Part shown: positions 1 through 11,233 of the stretch, piece by piece
Position numbering within the stretch: position 1 is the stretch's first letter
Layout: each line of letters opens with the position of its first letter
The notes under the pieces: generated by a model
The model's input: the letters and a program-made list of their open reading frames with translations, nothing else
The model's database searches: none
Told to the model about the DNA's origin: nothing
Made by a program: the position numbers and the translations under genes
Source of the DNA: Tomocerus qinae
Lineage: Eukaryota; Arthropoda; Collembola; Entomobryomorpha; Tomoceridae
Assembly: GCA_020055645.1 (NCBI GenBank)
Contig: CM034547.1
Coordinates: 26,560,513 to 26,624,512, forward strand
Reading direction: 5' to 3'
DNA: 64,000 nucleotides

Positions 1-119
1 ACTGTAGGAAAAAGGTATCAAACTAGATACCCACAAATGAGGTATAATATAAAAAAATTTATTTCATGAGTGGGGTGGCGACTCCAATTTATACGAGAGC
101 CGAGTTCCGATTACACGAG

Positions 120-990
120 TACCAACTTCCATCAAGGGAACATTTATTTTTGACGGGTAGTTTCACAGCAGGTGGTGTTTTGACGAATAGCTTAACGGCA
201 CATGGAATTTTGATGGGCAAGTGCACGGCAGTTGGAATTTTGACGGGTAATTTTACGGTACGTAGAATTTTGCCGGATAATTTTACGGTACGTAGAATTT
301 TGCCGGATAATTTTACGGTACGTAGAATTTTCAAGGGGTAATTCTACGTAAAATTTTCACGGTAATTCTAAGTAGAAATTTCACAGGGTAATTTTAAGTA
401 AAATTTTCATGGGGTAATTCTAAGTAGAATATTCACAGGGCAACTCTTAGAATATTCACAGGGTAATTCTTAGAATATTCACAGGGTAATTCTTAGTAGA
501 ATATTCACAGGGTAATTATTAGTAGAATATTCACAGGGCAACTCTTAGTAGAATATTCACAGGGTAATTCTAAGTAGAATATTCACAGGGTAATTCTAAG
601 TAGAATATTCACAGGGTAATTCTAAGTAGAATATTCACAGGGTAATTCTAAGTAGAATATTCACAGGGTAATTCTAAGTAGAATATTCAAAGGGTAATTC
701 TAAGTAGAATATTCACAGGGTAATTCTAAGTAGAATATTCACAGGGTAATTCTAAGTAGAATATTCAAAGGGTAATTCTAAGTAGAATATTCACAGGGTA
801 ATTCTAAGTAGAATATTCACAGGGTAATTCTTAGTAGAATATTCACAGGGTAATTCTAAGTAGAATATTCACAGGGCAATTCTAAGTAGAATATTCAAAG
901 GGTAATTCTAAGTAAAATATTCACAGGGTAATTCTAAGTAGAATATTCATAGGGTAATTCTACGTAAAATTTTGGAGGGTAAAAGTACGG
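120..990. repeat. Minisatellite array (30-bp then 26-bp units)
   Basis: Two adjoining tandem arrays. From about 150 to 345 a unit of about 30 bp is built on GAATTTTGACGGGTAATTTT. From about 345 to 975 a 26-bp unit, TAATTCTAAGTAGAATATTC followed by ACAGGG, repeats more than 20 times with few differences and contains the palindrome GAATATTC. Short ORFs on both strands here only reflect the periodicity. No gene is visible in the first 1,080 bases. Confidence 0.93.
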
Positions 991-1085
991 CAGGTGGCAT
1001 TTTGACATACAATCTAGAGGGATAATTTCATGTTGGGTGACGGGTAACTAAACGCTCTCTTGAGGTTAGTACTCCTTAAGCCGTA

Positions 1086-1400
1086 TTGTACTTCAAACTT
1101 ACTCCATATTCTACTCCACACTTACCCCATCTCCATATTCTACTCCAACTCCACACTTACCCCATCTCCATATTCTACTCCAACTCCACACTTACCCCAT
1201 CTCCATATTCTTGTCCAACTCCATACTTACCCCATCTCCATATTCTACTCCAACTCCACACTTACCCCATCTCCATATTCTACTCCAACTCCACACTTAC
1301 CCCATCTCCATATTCTGCTCCAACTCCACACTTACCCCATCTCCATATTCTACTCCAACTCCACACTTACCCCATCTCCATATTCTACTCCACTCTTAAT
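1086..1400. repeat. 35-bp minisatellite, left part
   Basis: About nine copies of a unit reading CTCCACACTTACCCCATCTC then CATATTCTACTCCAA. A related array resumes at 4240-4560 beyond the non-LTR element, so the two are probably one locus split by that insertion. The apparent ORFs (Pro/Ser/Tyr/His-rich) are periodicity artefacts. Confidence 0.93.
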
Positions 1401-1402
1401 CC

Positions 1403-1552
1403 ACCTCCATATTCACTATATATATTCACTACATATTCACTATATATATTCACTACATATTCACTATATATATTCACTACATATTCACTATATATATTCA
1501 CTATATATTCACTACATATTCACTATATATATTCACTACATATTCACTATCC
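1403..1552. repeat. Short AT-rich tandem repeat
   Basis: Units built from ATATTCACTATATATATTCA and ACTACATATTC, period about 24 bp, directly next to the 5' end of the non-LTR retrotransposon. Confidence 0.9.
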
Positions 1553-4220
1553 ATTAAATATCGAAGCTGTATGGATCTACATAAGACCCAAAATATTACC
1601 CCGTGAAGTATCTGGCATAGCAGTCTGTAGCATTTACTACCCGACCCCAACTAACAGGACTTTGGAGGATGATGACTATCAAGTAGAACGAGCTACATTG
1701 AATGAAATTCACGATTTTTTACAACATTCTATCGACCATCTACGGACGCGAAATGAAAATATTGGAATAATAATCGCCGGAGACTTCAATGATTTTGATG
1801 TAAAGCAAATAAGTTAGGCTAATTCTCTGTGCCAGGTAATAAAATTTCCAACATTTCATAAGAATGATGGTAAAATGTCAGCCCTTGATAAAATATTATC
1901 AAATGTAAAAAATTACTATAATGACCCTGTACCGCTAGCTCCATTAGGAAAATCGAAACATTTATCAGTAATATGGAAACCAGTATTGTATGCACGTAGT
2001 ATTAAAGTTAAAAAAAGCCATCTTATTATAGACCTATCAAAGGGAGTGGTAAAGCTGATTTTCAAAAACTTTTGATAACAGAAACATGGGAAAATGTACT
2101 TAATGCTACTTGTGTAAATGAAAAAGCGAAAATATTTAATACTAAATTACAGTGTTATTTTGAACAATGTTTTCCATTAAAATTAAGATATGATAGTAAT
2201 GACAAACCATGGATGACTAATAAGATAAAAATATTAATGCGGAAAAAGAACATATTGTACAAAAAGGGTGATATCTAATGGAAATCAATAAGAAATGCCT
2301 TACGTAAAGAAATTAAAATCTCAAAGTTAGAACTGAGAAGTAAAAAATCTGACGAAATTCTTAACTATTCAAAGCCTTGGTACAATTTAGTAAAAAACCT
2401 TAATAATATAAGAAATGACCCGTCCGGATTATTCAGCTCTGTATCGCTGATTGTCGATGAAATTAATCCACCTAGACTTTGTGAACTACTAAATGTGATA
2501 AATGGTCATTTCAAAAAAACAGCAACAACATATGAAGGCTTATCTAGTCAATATTTTTCCAATAGTACGAATAGAATCTAGCCAGCCTGCAGTTTTATCG
2601 GAAATGGAAGTACACAAGTTATTACTGAATTTAAAACCTGATAAATCTGTACCAGTTAATACAATACCTATTAAATTATTAAAAGAATTTGCAATTAAAC
2701 TAAGTTACATTTGTTCTCATATAATGAATAGTAGCTGTAGAGTCATGCATCATGCCAGAGGTCTGGAAATAAGCGGTAATAACAGTATTACCAAAAACAA
2801 AAGTAATTAAGACGATGAATGATATGAGGCCATTATCAATCACTAGCCCATTCTCTCATTTGCTGGAAAGCGTAATGTATAATAGATTGAGTGCACAAGC
2901 GATACCATACATAAGTAAAAACCAGTATGGATCACAGAAAAGATGTGGTACAGTGCATTATTTAGTAAAATTGATTGATTTTATACTGTCCGCTTTAGAA
3001 AAGGCAGGGGTAGTCGTAATCCTCCATATTTTTGATATTTCTAAGGCATTTGAAATGGTTGAACACTCGTCATTAGTTAATTACCTATATAAGTCATGTA
3101 AGGTAGATTTGTTTACTATTCTTTGGCTCGTCAGTTTTTTAACTTCTAGAAGACAAAGGGTTAAGTGTAAGAGTGCTGACAGCTTAGTTTGTAGTTGTGG
3201 TACCCCCCAGGGGACGAAGACATCTATGCTTTATTGCCCAAATGAACTCGGTATTTTTGAAGTTTGAAGAAAAATATGGACATAAAAATTTTTTAATTAA
3301 CGGGTTTGTTGACGATACCGCAGTCGCCGAAAAAGTATTGAACAAAACACCCAATGGGCACGATATGCTCAATGACATGGCAACATGGGTTGAAGATCGT
3401 AAATTGACATTCAATGCAAAAAAATTCGGATTCATGGTATTTGATTTCGGAAAGAATAAAAGCATAAGTGATCAATGGGCATTTACGGTAAATGGTGTAC
3501 AAATACCTAGACTGAATTCCACAAAGCTACTTGGTGTAATTATATCAATTGATATTAAGTGGGTAAACCTTTATTAAGCATTGTAAAACAGGCTTCTTCA
3601 AAAATGTATATTCTCTTGAATCTCAAAAGACACGGCTATAACCCTATAGAAATACTACACGCCTATAAATGTTATGTGAGACCTACATTAGAATATGGTT
3701 GTGTTGTATGGGGACCAGGGCTTACTCAAGAACTTTGTCAAATGTTAGAAAGAGTTCAAAAACTGGCTCTATCAATTGTTTTAGGCTGTCCCATACCACA
3801 GTCTGCATATGAGGGAGTATGTAAATCAATTGATGTGGAATCCTTGGAGGTGCGTAGAAGTATGTTATTAACAAAATTTGGTATTCAATTGTTCAATTCA
3901 GATAGATTTAGATCAGTACTACCACCATATTATAACAACGAAAGGAGAATTACAAGACAAACTCAAAAATTATTATTACAGCCAAATAGTACAAAAATTA
4001 AAAAGAGGTATGAAAACTCTACGGTACCAAAAATTATTAGTACCATTAATACTATGTATAATCACAATGAAATAAAATGTAACAATGACATAATTTTTAG
4101 GTAAGACTAATTAAGCTATCAAATCACTTGAAATCTTTAAATCTGTTAACTCTATTGTATTTATGGTTGTAAAATTCAGTTTTTAAACTGCCTTGTAACC
4201 GTTCAGATAAATAAAACCTA
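1553..4220 (+). pseudogene. Non-LTR retrotransposon, 5'-truncated and frame-broken (endonuclease + reverse transcriptase)
   Basis: Remnant of a LINE-type ORF2. The first piece (1553-1816) holds the end of an APE-type endonuclease domain, including the GDFND motif near 1780. Reverse transcriptase follows in several frames. FDISKAF at about 3031 carries the first catalytic Asp, GTPQGT lies at about 3198, and FVDD at about 3304 carries the catalytic Asp pair. A typical C-terminal RT region (YVRPTLEYGCVVW at about 3673) ends at 4104. The reading frame is broken by stops and frameshifts at about 1817, 2075, 2278, 2810, 3230 and 3577, so it is not functional. The N-terminus is missing. The 3' end carries short AATACCT repeats (4205-4240). 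It lies inside the CTCCACACTTA minisatellite. The family is probably in the Jockey/CR1 group; the exact clade is uncertain. Confidence 0.9.
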
Positions 4221-4239
4221 ATACCTAAATACCTAATAC

Positions 4240-4560
4240 CTATTCTACTCCACACTTAATCCATCTCCATACTTACTCCATCTCCATATTCTACTCCACA
4301 CTTAATCCACCTCCATATTCTACTCCACACTTAATCCACCTCCATATTCTACTCCACACTTAATCCATCTCCATATTCTACTCCACACTTACTCCATCTC
4401 CATATTCTACTCTGCACTTACTCCATCTCCATATTCTATTTGTACTCCACATTTACTCCATCTCCATATTCTAGTCCACACTTACTCCATATTCTAATCC
4501 ACATTTACTCCATCTCCATATTCTACTCCATACCTATTATATATTCTACTCCATATTCTA
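4240..4560. repeat. 29-bp minisatellite, right part
   Basis: Tandem copies of CTCCACACTTAATCCATCTC then CATATTCTA, related to the array at 1086-1400 on the other side of the non-LTR element. Confidence 0.9.
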
Positions 4561-4617
4561 CTCCATATGGGAAAAATGGAATTCTTATGGCCCACACAAA
4601 AATTTTAAATGACAAAA

Positions 4618-4937
4618 ATTTTTAGTAAACAGTCGTTATTTGTATGGTGTGTTATAGATAACCGTGTGAATAATGTATGGTACTAATAACAGTACCAGAG
4701 TAAGTAAAAAGGCTAAGTTATGGTTAAACAATGTATTGGGGTATGCAGAAGGTAAGGTACTATGGCAGTTTAAATTCTGGTTTGAATTCTGAGCAAAAGA
4801 CAGCAATTTGTGATCTATTAACTGCAACTACTTACTCTGGTACTCTTATTACTACCACATATTATTCTCTTAACTACTAGATAAATTCACACGGTTTTGT
4901 ATAACACACCATACAACTTACGACAGTTTACTAAAAT
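4618..4937. mobile_element. MITE with long terminal inverted repeats
   Basis: About 320 bp. The left end (TTAGTAAACAGTCGTTATTT) matches the reverse complement of the right end (TTAGTAAACTGTCGTAAGTT). Similarity continues inward about 95 bp through TGTATGGTGTGTTATA and GTACCAGAGTAAG. AATTT lies outside both ends and may be a 5-bp target duplication. No coding capacity. Confidence 0.8.
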
Positions 4938-4939
4938 TT

Positions 4940-5670
4940 CTTGCCATACAAAATTCCCAGGGTTGTGGGTCGGGTTTTTTATGGGTTGGGGTTTTTTGGC
5001 AAAAAACCCACCCCGCTTTACTTAAAAAACCCCGGGTTTATTGGGTTTTTTGGGTTTTTTACAAAACATACAAAAATTTGCACTACAGCTCCATCTAGAT
5101 ACGCAATACATACTAATTTCTATTCAAAAATGTAAACAAATGCATAATCAGGTGGAAACAAATATTATAGCTTCTGCACTTCTACTTCTAGTTTTATGTA
5201 TACTTTAGTCATTGCATTGTGAAGATTATGTTCATAATATTGTTGTACAGATAATTTCAATTTATCACTTACATATTCATTACTGTAATGCTGTGCAATT
5301 AAAGCTTCAAATTAACAAAGGAATAATTTCATAAAGTCAATATAATCAGTTAAATATTATAATGCTTATAGTATTTTTTCACTAGTTGTTATCAAACAAT
5401 AATAATGATATAGGTGTTCACAAAAATACTGGATTAGCTACGTTACAACATAATAAAATTAAACTTTTATGCTTCAATTTTTCTTTTCATTACGTAAGTA
5501 ATAAAAAGACACGGTTGTTGTTGTTGTCAGCTGTAGTTCTCATATATGGTATAGTATAGGCTTGTATTTATACCTATAGTTATATAAAAAACCCTTAAAC
5601 CCAAAAAACCCGGGGTCGAGGGTTTTTTCCTAAAAAACCCGGGTTTTTCGATACCTTGAAAATTCCTGTG
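4940..5670. mobile_element. Foldback-like element with G-rich/C-rich ends
   Basis: Blocks of GGGTTTTTT with AAAAAACCC at 4965-5060 recur in inverted form at 5585-5655. Together they can fold back over about 0.5 kb of non-coding AT-rich spacer. Telomere-like in appearance but irregular. Boundaries are approximate; no target duplication was identified. Confidence 0.5.
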
Positions 5671-5689
5671 TGCCATAAACGTTAATTTA

Positions 5690-5900
5690 CTATTTTCTTC
5701 AAAAAACTCTCCCCGTGCGTTTACTGCTGATTCTCTTGAAACTAACTTCTTTGAAAAACAGAATTTTAAAGGAAAAATACAATAGTATTCAATCAACTTC
5801 TGAAGCGGGGATGGAAAATATTTTCGACAATGGGATGACCAGTCAAAGCTGCCATTTAGTGGTCTGTGGGAACTGGGAACACCTATGCACACTGGGGAGT
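5690..5900. repeat. Dispersed repeat R1 (copy 1)
   Basis: Closely matches 20430-20615, sharing CTCCCCGTGCGTTTAC, GAAGCGGGGATGGAAAATAT and CAAAGCTGCCATTTAGTG. In the second copy it continues the repeat at 17665-17820/21330-21480, so R1 is part of a longer dispersed element. Confidence 0.8.
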
Positions 5901-5971
5901 GTACATTTATTAAAGCGGTCGTCTAAAAGCTGAGTTCGTTCTCGAATATCTCGCTCACTGAAGCGCGAACT

Positions 5972-6880
5972 CGATGTGATTCCTAAAGGTTAGTATCAAG
6001 GAGTGTCAACAGCTAAAAATTATGAAAAAACAGATGAAGAGAAACCAAGGGATAATACCCCAACCAGTTAAAGCTCCTTGGTTAGTATAAGGTAGGATTA
6101 TAAATATTAATAAAATAATATATATTAATATTTACTTTAATACTGAAACGTATATTTATACAGAAAAAATCCCCACCGACTGATCCGGGTTCATCTATTG
6201 CTGTTAAAGGGAAGAAAACTTCATGATCTTGTACTCCATCTGTACGTGATCTAAGCTCATCAAATTTTATCACAGAAAAGGAGACTCAATCTAACAGTAG
6301 AACTAGATCAAGATCTAGTGTGATTCCTAAAGGTTAGTATAAGATAGGATTATAAATATTAATAAAATAATATATATTAATATTTACTTTAATAATGAAC
6401 ATATACTAAGATTAAGCCTGAAACAGCTTAATATGCCCAAAGTCTTTGTTATATTTGATGCCATCTCTCATAATTTAATCATTACTATTGGCTATTTGAC
6501 AGCCAATAACAATGACTAAATTATGACCACCTCAGGTGGATTGGAGTTTGAGAATAGGCGCCAATTCGTGGCGCAATAGTTTGGCAGTATAGGCATTCAA
6601 ATTTGCCTTCCCATTGGTAAATGGACTTTGTGTGTCTTATAGCAGAAAAAAGCTTTTTTCTGCTATGAATACTTAGTCTATGAATAATGAAATGTATATT
6701 TATACAGAAAAAATCCCCGCCGACTGATCCGGCTTCATCTATTGCTGGTAAAGAGAAGAAAACTTAGTAATCAGTCAGATTACATGCAAGATCTTTTACT
6801 CCATCTCCACATGATGTAAGCTCATAAATTTTTATCACAGAAAAGGAGACTCAATCTAACTGTAGAACTATTAGAGCTGT
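5972..6880. repeat. Duplicated exon-like segment
   Basis: The block from GTGATTCCTAAAGGTTAGTA onward occurs at 5976 and again at 6320. The block from ACAGAAAAAATCCCC to GGAGACTCAATCTAAC occurs at 6158-6296 and 6698-6860. The blocks begin after an ACAG and end before GTTAGTAT, so they look like copied exons with an Arg/Ser-rich reading frame, but each copy contains stops. A separate insertion of about 270 bp (6410-6680), with small palindromes, lies between the copies. No functional gene is claimed. Confidence 0.65.
5997..6080. mobile_element. 84-bp hAT-like MITE
   Basis: Terminal inverted repeats CAAGGAG/CTCCTTG, flanked by a perfect 8-bp target duplication GTTAGTAT (5989-5996 and 6081-6088). 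The paralogous copy of the flanking sequence at about 6320-6400 lacks the insert and has a single GTTAGTAT, giving an empty site. A second family member lies at 23706-23777. Confidence 0.9.
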
Positions 6881-7188
6881 TGGAATTAATCCAGTAAGTT
6901 ATAATATTAATGTTTTGTGTATTTTAAAATGAAGAAAATGTCCGTAAAAGCGACTAAAAAGATTGATTTGGAAGGCATAACTTTATTTCACATTTAACAC
7001 GCACTTTATATTGGCGACATAAAAGTTTCCGCCCTAGCAGGCTTTCAAAGTGAGTAATCCTTTGATTAACTGTGGTCGGGTACTCAGTAAAGACACTGGT
7101 TGCAAGATTTCCAACCTTAACTGGGTACCTATTTCCTAATAGCTTTCCTTTCACTTGCGTTTGAAGGAAGCCCAAAGCCCTGCAGGCG

Positions 7189-7542
7189 ATGGCTTACACA
7201 CTCTCTGCTCCTCATCACCTCTGGTGTACTCGCTTTGTAAGAAAAACAACGGTTGCGATTCTATGCCACATCAGTTTGGTAGGGCTCCTTTTGTTTAGGT
7301 TTAAAGAACACTATAGCAGAAGAAATGGTTCAATTAAGTCAGTCATTGTCTTAAAAGAAATACCAAACCATGTTAGTATGATGGTATACTTCGACAAGTA
7401 TAAAACCTCTGCATACCCCGTCATGCCTCTTAGCACGCAATATTTATACCGACAGGTATGTAGTAAGCCGATGGAGGTAGATGGAACAGTGGCAGGGGTT
7501 ACAGAAGAAGCATATATTGAACCAATAAAAATTAAATACTAA
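7189..7542 (+). CDS. Unrecognised ORF upstream of the transposase
   Basis: An open frame of 117 residues with a central hydrophobic stretch, about 100 bases before the Mutator-like transposase frame. I do not recognise a domain. It could be an N-terminal relic of the same transposon or a chance ORF. The surrounding 6,900-7,640 interval holds nothing else I can support. Confidence 0.25.
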   Translation: MAYTLSAPHHLWCTRFVRKTTVAILCHISLVGLLLFRFKEHYSRRNGSIKSVIVLKEIPNHVSMMVYFDKYKTSAYPVMPLSTQYLYRQVCSKPMEVDGTVAGVTEEAYIEPIKIKY

Positions 7543-7643
7543 AAGTGACAAAGGAACTATTGCCAATAAAATACGCGTTACTGTTAAACACTTCAATTTA
7601 AGGATTAATGAAAAATACCTAATTCTTTGTTTTAGTTATCAAA

Positions 7644-9501
7644 ATGACAAAATACAACAGCAGGAAGAGAATAAGGATAGAAGCCATGAAAAAAGCCCTT
7701 TTAACCAAGCGAAGAAAACAGGAAAGCACAGAGGTTTTGGTAAACACAGATGTTGTTAAACCAGTCGGCCGTCGCATTTTCTCATTAACGTCTCTGGAAA
7801 AAGCCCTAAACTTGGCAATTGAACATAGAAAGACTTGTCCCACCGGAAACTTAGAAATGGTTAAAGAAAAGAGAGATGGGTTATTAACAATGCTCTCATT
7901 CTCTTGTACATATTGTTCTGCTGTCTTGAATGTTGAAAATGATAGCAACGTGTGTTCATTGCCCATTAATGATGCTGGAGTTTGTGCAGCGAATGCATGT
8001 GGCACAGGGTTTTCTGTTATCCAGCACACAATGACTTTACTAGAAGTTCCTTTCATGGCTAAAAAGAAGTACTTAGAAAGAGAAAAGAAGTACCATTCTG
8101 ATTTGAAAAACGTGGCAGAGTCTGTCCTTAAAGAAAATGGAGTCAAAGAGTGGCAAATGGCAACGGAGCTTGGTTGGATTGACAGTGATGGAGTCGTGTT
8201 TACAGAAGTAGAGGGCGACTGTGCCTGGTCGATAAGATCATATGGTAACAAAGGAACTTCTCCTGCTGGCTCAGCTGTTCTCATTGGAACGTTAACAAGA
8301 AAGCCTCTTTTTATAGCAACCAGGAACAACTATTGTTATACTTGCCACGTTTTTGGAAGTGATCATCCACATACGTGTTACAAGAATAGGAATGATACAG
8401 CAAATTCAATGGAGCCGGCAATGATACTCGAAGGGTTCCAAAAAAGTATGATCATGCATAATATGCGACACAAACGATATATCGGTGATGGTGACGCATC
8501 AGTTTTCAATGAAATTTTAAGCAGTGCATTGCAATGAAGAAAACAACTTTTCTTTTGTGAAAAAAGTTGAATGTGTAAATCATTCTGTAAGATGCATGAA
8601 CAAGAATTTAAGAAAGCAACTTGGACAAACAATACACCCAGTACCGCATCGGAAACTATTTACAGAAATAGTTCATGCCATTGGAAAAGCCGCTGTTTAT
8701 TGCATTGAATACAACGCAAGTCATATTCCTTTGACTAATAACACCAACTTGAGAAACGACCTTGAAAATACAAAAGCAAAATATCAGAAAAATAACTACA
8801 TATCTCATACCGATTCCAATGAAGAAAAATCAACTTCAAAGTATTTGCCACTTAAAAATACGTCAATTTATCTTGAAAGCAAAAAGATAATTGAGTGACT
8901 GGCTAAAAACTCTTACTCTCTTATCCGTGGAAAAACAACGAATTTAGCTGAAGGGCATTTTTCTCAGTTTGCTAAATTTCTTCAGGGAAAGCTAATCAAC
9001 ACTGTACAAGCCGGATCCTACGATAGAAAATCCTTGCAGACACTATTAGCCTCGTTTTTTGGGCCCCGTTGGTACTCTCCAGTATTAAAAATGGTGACAG
9101 GGAATGATACGCCTCTAATAATTAAAAAGCGATTTGATCGCGGTCTTAAAGAAAGGGAGCAGAATTTGGCTGTAAAGCGAAATTCGAAGAACAAAAGTTC
9201 TAGACGTGGTCCAAAACTTTGTCGGCAGATGCCAGAATACTTCAGCAAAAGTCATTTGTATGGAGACCTTTTTTATGGAAATAATGTCAATAATCCTGAC
9301 ATGACCGACGCAGTTTTTGAACAAGAAGTTGAGTTATATTGGAATCAAAAAAGCATGAAAAATACAAGCGAAAAATGGCAAATCCATCTTCAAACCATTG
9401 GTCAATTTCAAAACAATGCTTACTGTTCAGGGCTAAATGTCCTAGTAGCTAGGTTACATCAAATATTATGTTATAATATTAACGAGGGGCTTCGTCTCTA
9501 A
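7644..9501 (+). pseudogene. Mutator-like transposase (arthropod MULE type), frame-broken
   Basis: The first 297 codons (7644-8537) match the Mutator-like DDE transposase domain found in many arthropod proteins. EGDCAWSIRSYG at about 8211 carries the probable first catalytic Asp (residue 192). A Cys/His cluster follows (YCYTC...HTCYKN). GDGDAS at about 8484 carries the second Asp (about residue 282). The frame then shifts near 8530. KKVECVNH, normally continuous with this domain, is in another frame (8524-8898), which ends in a stop. The C-terminal part (9034-9501) lies in a third segment that ends INEGLRL. At least one frameshift and one stop make this a pseudogene. Family assignment rests on motif order; the exact superfamily name is inferred. 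Confidence 0.82.
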
Positions 9502-9556
9502 ATTAGTTGAGTGGTTGAGTATCAAAATGCATGTTAAACATGTTTCACAACGGGCA

Positions 9557-9858
9557 CTATTTCTTCCAAAATACAACCTTAATTGTAATGAAACCTGCAT
9601 ATTTGGAATTCTGGAACATCTGGCTACACCTGACTGCACTTAGATTTTTGATTTGATATTCTAGTTCTAAATACTCCAAAAATAGTAATGTCTTAAGAAA
9701 GCAATAATTTTACAACTTTTTTACAACTTTAATTTTTTAGGGGCATTTAAAGTTACAATATCAAAAATCTAAGTGCAGTCAGGTGTAACTGGATGTTTCA
9801 CGATTCCAAATATGCAGGTTTCATTAAAATCCGGGTTGTATTTTGGAAGAAATAGAAC
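9557..9858. mobile_element. Foldback MITE, about 90-bp inverted repeats
   Basis: The left arm begins CTATTTCTTCCAAAATACAA and includes ACACCTGACTGCACTTAGAT. The right arm is its inverted copy with about 10 differences. Arms are separated by about 110 bp of AT-rich sequence. No ORF. It lies just after the transposase pseudogene and may be a derivative of some other DNA transposon. Confidence 0.85.
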
Positions 9859-10284
9859 TGGATATAAGAGTAGTTTTTTGAATAATGAAGAATTTCAAAT
9901 TCGATGAAAGTCGACCGGAAATGCTATCATGGAATATCCGAGCACATTGACTTAGATAACATGATAACGCAAAAGTAAAAAGTAATAATCTCTATAGAAA
10001 ACATTGATTCAAAGGCAAGCTCTTCCAAGAACCATAGCAATACAGTACAAGTCTACTAATATTCTTATTCTGTCCATACATCTTTCTATCTATTATTCTG
10101 TCGTCATTGGCAATTGCAATCACATAATCAATACCACCAAGCAAAGAATAGATTATCTTATATATATTTTTGAAAATCATCGAGTATTTTACATAAACTA
10201 TCTATGATTGTCAAAAACCAGGGGTAGTTTGAGAGGATAGTACCCATAGTAATCAATACATCTTAGTGTGTCGGTTAGGTCAGA

Positions 10285-11046
10285 AACTACTCGAAATCTT
10301 TCGAAACTACTCGAATTCTTTCGAAACTACTCGAATTCTTTCGAAACTACTCGAATTCTTTCGAAACTACTCGAATTCTTTCGAAACTACTCGAATTCTT
10401 TCGAAACTACTCGAATTCTTTCGAAACTACTCGAATTCTTTCGAAACTACTCGAATTCTTTCGAAACTACTCGAATTCTTTCGAAACTACTCGAATTCTT
10501 TCGAAACTACTCGAATTCTTTCGAAACTACTCGAATTCTTTCGAAACTACTCGAATTCTTTCGAAACTACTCGAATTCTTTCGAAACTACTCGAATTCTT
10601 TCGAAACTACTCGAATTCTTTCGAAACTACTCGAATTCTTTCGAAACTACTCGAATTCTTTCGAAACTACTCGAATTCTTTCGAAACTACTCGAATTCTT
10701 TCGAAACTACTCGAATTCTTTCGAAACTACTCGAATTCTTTCGAAACTACTCGAATTCTTTCGAAACTACTCGAATTCTTTCGAAACTACTCGAATTCTT
10801 TCGAAACTACTCGAATTCTTTCGAAACTACTCGAATTCTTTCGAAACTACTCGAATTCTTTCGAAACTACTCGAATTCTTTCGAAACTACTCGAATTCTT
10901 TCGAAACTACTCGAATTCTTTCGAAACTACTCGAATTCTTTCGAAACAACTCGAATTCTTTCGAAACTACTCGAATTCTTTCGAAACAACTCGAATTCTT
11001 TCGAAACTACTCGTATTCTTCGAAACTACTCGAATTCTTCGAAACT
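10285..11046. repeat. Homogeneous 20-bp satellite array
   Basis: About 38 copies of TCGAAACTACTCGAATTCTT, nearly all identical; variants occur only in the first unit and the last few (AACAAC, CGTATT). The unit contains TTCGAA and GAATTC palindromes. Because 20 is not a multiple of 3 and the unit lacks stops, frames remain open as a 20-residue repeating peptide; this is not evidence for a protein. The 9,860-10,285 interval before it shows no feature. Confidence 0.97.
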
Positions 11047-11049
11047 TCG

Positions 11050-11233
11050 TTACAAGTAGAATTTTAAATAACGTATCCAAAAGAAAAGCCTACATAACAA
11101 TCAAGAGAAACATGAAAAATCAAGTAATTATTTTGGAGATTCTTTTAGGTGGTGACAAATAGTAATAATATGTAAGTTATGATTTCGTTGTTATACAGAT
11201 GTTTTAAATCTCAATGGCACCATATCCTATACG
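11050..11233. repeat. Dispersed repeat, disrupted copy (pairs with 24540-24790)
   Basis: Sequence from AATTTTAAATAACGTATCCA to AATGGCACCATATCC closely matches 24548-24766. In this copy the match stops at the 5' edge of the MULE derivative and resumes after it (GATACTAGGTGG at about 12467); in the 24.7-kb copy the two halves are joined. Confidence 0.8.

Noticed and set aside
1060-1557. Pro/Ser/Tyr-rich ORFs of 165-243 codons
   Set aside because: Minisatellite translation; only the distal part of one frame (after about 1553) is real retrotransposon sequence.
4965-5060. Telomere-like GGGTTTTTT tracts
   Set aside because: Irregular, short and present in inverted form at 5.6 kb; better explained as ends of a foldback element.
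10266-11162. Long ORFs of 263-298 codons with a 20-residue repeat (FRNYSNSFETTRILSKLLEF)
   Set aside because: They result from a stop-free 20-bp satellite; the peptide cycle is just the DNA period in three frames.
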